In this document: one piece after another, positions 52,761-54,300 of the stretch
How positions within the stretch are numbered: position 1 is the first letter of the stretch
How the letters are laid out: each line of letters starts with the position of its first letter
DNA from: JBBIQS01 sp037442205
Lineage (GTDB): Bacteria; Myxococcota; Myxococcia; Myxococcales; UBA5297
Direction: 5' to 3'
Length of the DNA stretch: 54,300 nt
Assembly (NCBI GenBank): GCA_037442205.1
Contig: JBBIQS010000055.1
Location: 1 to 54,300, forward strand
Translations under genes and position numbers: made by a program
The notes under the pieces: model-generated
What the model was told of the DNA's origin: nothing
Seen by the model: the letters and a program-made list of their open reading frames with translations, nothing else
Databases searched by the model: none

Positions 52761-53875
52761 AGCGCCTCGACCGCTACCTGGCGGCGGAGATGCTCTGGCC
52801 CTTCGCCACCACGCTGCTCTTCCTCTTCGGGCTGCTGATGGCGATGCAGTTGCTCAAGGGCATCGAGGTGATGCTCGGCTCGGCGGTGACCGTGCTCGAC
52901 GTGCTGGCGGTGGCCGGCTGCATGGCGCCGCACTTCGTGGCCATGGCGATGCCGGTGTCGTTCCTGTTCGCGGTCATGCTGGCGCTGGGTCGGCTCGCCG
53001 AGGACCGGGAGACGGTGGCGATGGCCGCCTCCGGCGTTCCTCCCTGGCGGCTGGCCGTGGCTCCGCTCGCCCTCTCGCTTTGCCTGGCGGCGGTGGGCGT
53101 GCTCCTGGGCCGGGGCCCGGAGCCCAGGGGGCTGAGCGCGCTGCGGCTGCGGGTCAACGAGCTGATCAAGAAGAACATGGCCGGGGACGTGAAGCCGGGC
53201 GTGTTCTACGACGCCATCGACAACGTGACTCTCTACGCCCAGTCGGTGGCGCCGCGCACCCGGCGCTTCGAGAACGTGCTGCTGGCGGACGAGCGCGATC
53301 CCGAGGCCTCGCTGCTGGTGCTGGCCCGGCGTGGCTACATCGATCCGCAGGGCGGTGGCGGCTCGCTGGCAATGGTCCTCGACGACGGCGAGATCCACCG
53401 GGCGGGACAGGGAGGCGACGACTACGCGGTGGCCGGCTTCGAGCGCGGGTCGATCAACTTCGACGTCGGCGGCAACGTCATCGTCTCCCGCGGCCAGATG
53501 CGGCTGCCTCCCCGCGAAGAGATGACTCCGGGGGATCTCTACCAGGCCGAGCAGCGCGCCCTGGCCGAGGGCTCGGAGCGTACCGCCCGCTCGCTGCGCT
53601 TCACCCGCGTCAAGCGGGTGGCCGCGCCGCTGGCCACGGTGGCCTTCGCGCTGTGCGGAGTGCCGCTGGCCCTCGGGCGCCGGCGGGCCTCGCGCGCGCT
53701 GGGGGCGATGGCCACCCTGGCGATCTACGTCGGCTATTACGTGCTCGCCCGAGCCGCCGAGCTGCGCGCCGAGAGCGGGGTGCTGGATCCCACCCTGGCG
53801 GCCTTCGCCCCGGCGGCGGCCTTCCTGGGATTGGCGGCGGTGCTGGTGCGCCGCGCCTCGAGGGCGGAGGCCTGA
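52757..53875 (+). CDS. lptF: LptF-like LPS export permease (YjgP/YjgQ family)
   Basis: 372 residues, GTG start overlapping the purE stop. Family pattern: RYLAAEMLWPFATTLLFLFGLLMAMQ, PHFVAMAMPVSFLFAVMLALGRLAEDRETVAMAASGVPPWRL, then a periplasmic beta-jellyroll (DNVTLYAQSV, EIHRAG, INFDVGG) and C-terminal helices (AAPLATVAFALCGVPLAL). With LptG and LptB it forms the ABC transporter that pulls lipopolysaccharide from the inner membrane. It is followed by lptG with one base of overlap. LptF/LptG identity is by order, since both belong to one family. Confidence 0.87.
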   Translation: MKRLDRYLAAEMLWPFATTLLFLFGLLMAMQLLKGIEVMLGSAVTVLDVLAVAGCMAPHFVAMAMPVSFLFAVMLALGRLAEDRETVAMAASGVPPWRLAVAPLALSLCLAAVGVLLGRGPEPRGLSALRLRVNELIKKNMAGDVKPGVFYDAIDNVTLYAQSVAPRTRRFENVLLADERDPEASLLVLARRGYIDPQGGGGSLAMVLDDGEIHRAGQGGDDYAVAGFERGSINFDVGGNVIVSRGQMRLPPREEMTPGDLYQAEQRALAEGSERTARSLRFTRVKRVAAPLATVAFALCGVPLALGRRRASRALGAMATLAIYVGYYVLARAAELRAESGVLDPTLAAFAPAAAFLGLAAVLVRRASRAEA

Positions 53876-54300
53876 TGGGGCGCCTGCCGCGATACCTCGC
53901 CCGCGAGTACCTCAAGGCGTTCGTCGCCACGCTGCTGGCGGTGTGCTCGATCTACCTGGTGGTGGACTACGTCGATCGCTCCAAGGCCTACACCGGCGAG
54001 GGCTGGCAGCTGGCGGTGCTCGAGCTGTACGCCAACAAGGCGGTAACGGTCGCCTACCAGCTCGCCCCGGCGGCGCTGGTGCTGGCGGCCGGGCTCACCG
54101 CGGCCGGGCTGCGCCGGCGCGGCGAGTACACCGCGCTGCGGGCGCTGGCGATCGGGCCGCTGCAGCTGCTGCGACCGCTGCTGCTGGTGGGCCTGGTGCT
54201 GGCCGGCGGGCTGTCGCTGCTCGACGAGTACGTGGTCGGCCCGGCCAGCCGGCGCGCCGACGAGATCAACACCCTGCGCTTCCGCTCCTGGGGCGACTGG
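53875..54300 (+). CDS. lptG: LptG-like LPS export permease (3' truncated by window)
   Basis: Starts at the ATG overlapping the lptF TGA (TGATG) and stays open to the window end, 142 codons. Begins MGRLPRYLAREYLKAFVATL, with helices CSIYLVVDYVD and APAALVLAAGLTAAG, then RRRGEYTALRALAIGPLQLLRPLLLVG, the EYTALRALAI segment being the LptF/G coupling-helix signature that contacts LptB. Periplasmic domain begins at DEYVVGPASRRADEINTLR. Partner of lptF in LPS export. Confidence 0.85.
   Translation, partial: MGRLPRYLAREYLKAFVATLLAVCSIYLVVDYVDRSKAYTGEGWQLAVLELYANKAVTVAYQLAPAALVLAAGLTAAGLRRRGEYTALRALAIGPLQLLRPLLLVGLVLAGGLSLLDEYVVGPASRRADEINTLRFRSWGDW

Overview
The window is one contiguous, very GC-rich, gene-dense bacterial chromosome segment. 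GTG and TTG starts are frequent, there are many lipoproteins with Asp/Gly/Ala-rich spacers, there are zinc-ribbon/TPR transmembrane proteins, and one Cys-rich surface protein has a hydrophobic-plus-arginine C-terminal tail. Together with the Gram-negative outer-membrane genes (FadL-like porin, small beta-barrel, LptF/LptG), this points to a Myxococcota or related former deltaproteobacterial lineage. That placement is inference from gene style; no rRNA gene is present. I saw no tRNA, rRNA, insertion sequence, phage gene, CRISPR array or replication origin.

Layout. 1-6.6 kb: the repeat-rich tail of an RGG-like protein; a HEAT-repeat protein overlapping a TPR plus double cyclic-nucleotide-binding protein; then, convergent, a free-standing MshEN (c-di-GMP-binding) protein and a phosphoesterase-like lipoprotein. 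6.9-10.5 kb: a family-35-type glycosidase lipoprotein and a two-gene pair of unknown function with a winged-helix-like member. 10.6-14.3 kb (minus): two DUF3108 proteins flanking a DUF4091/GH123-like protein. 14.4-20.5 kb (plus): FadL-like porin, a giant IPT/TIG plus kelch-like lipoprotein and a small beta-barrel. 20.6-24.1 kb (minus): fadI-fadJ beta-oxidation operon. 24.5-29.5 kb (plus): a polytopic membrane protein with intramembrane histidines, a double FlgO/CsgG-like protein with a DUF5683 tail, and a lipoprotein built from about twelve GGxDxY repeats. 29.6-30.4 kb (minus): a toxin-antitoxin-like small protein/nucleotidyltransferase pair, with the transferase frameshifted. 30.5-33.1 kb (minus): tungstate-type ABC transporter (tupABC). 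33.3-35.1 kb (plus): tetraheme cytochrome c overlapping ResB. 35.2-36.7 kb (minus): solitary hutH. 36.9-43.2 kb: ComEA-like protein, zinc-ribbon/TPR protein with seven TQ[IVM]FG motifs, a glycosyltransferase, a thioredoxin-like ferredoxin, a GNAT enzyme and an unplaced radical SAM enzyme. 43.3-45.0 kb (minus): the Cys-rich protein with a strong terminator and a candidate promoter. 45.3-54.3 kb: a 48-residue protein, purH, a second zinc-ribbon/TPR protein, purD, an orphan NarJ-type chaperone (minus), purE, lptF and the start of lptG, cut by the window end.

Working together: tupABC, the NarJ-type chaperone, the tetraheme cytochrome and ResB all fit a Mo/W-dependent, cytochrome-linked respiratory enzyme encoded elsewhere. 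purH, purD and purE form a loose purine cluster. lptF/lptG serve LPS export. The 2.6-5.4 kb region puts a cyclic-mononucleotide sensor beside a c-di-GMP sensor. The least explained material is the GGxDxY repeat lipoprotein, the DUF3108-DUF4091-DUF3108 block, the TQ[IVM]FG zinc-ribbon protein, the radical SAM enzyme with its Cys-bearing N-terminal domain, and the Cys-rich protein with its C-terminal tail.
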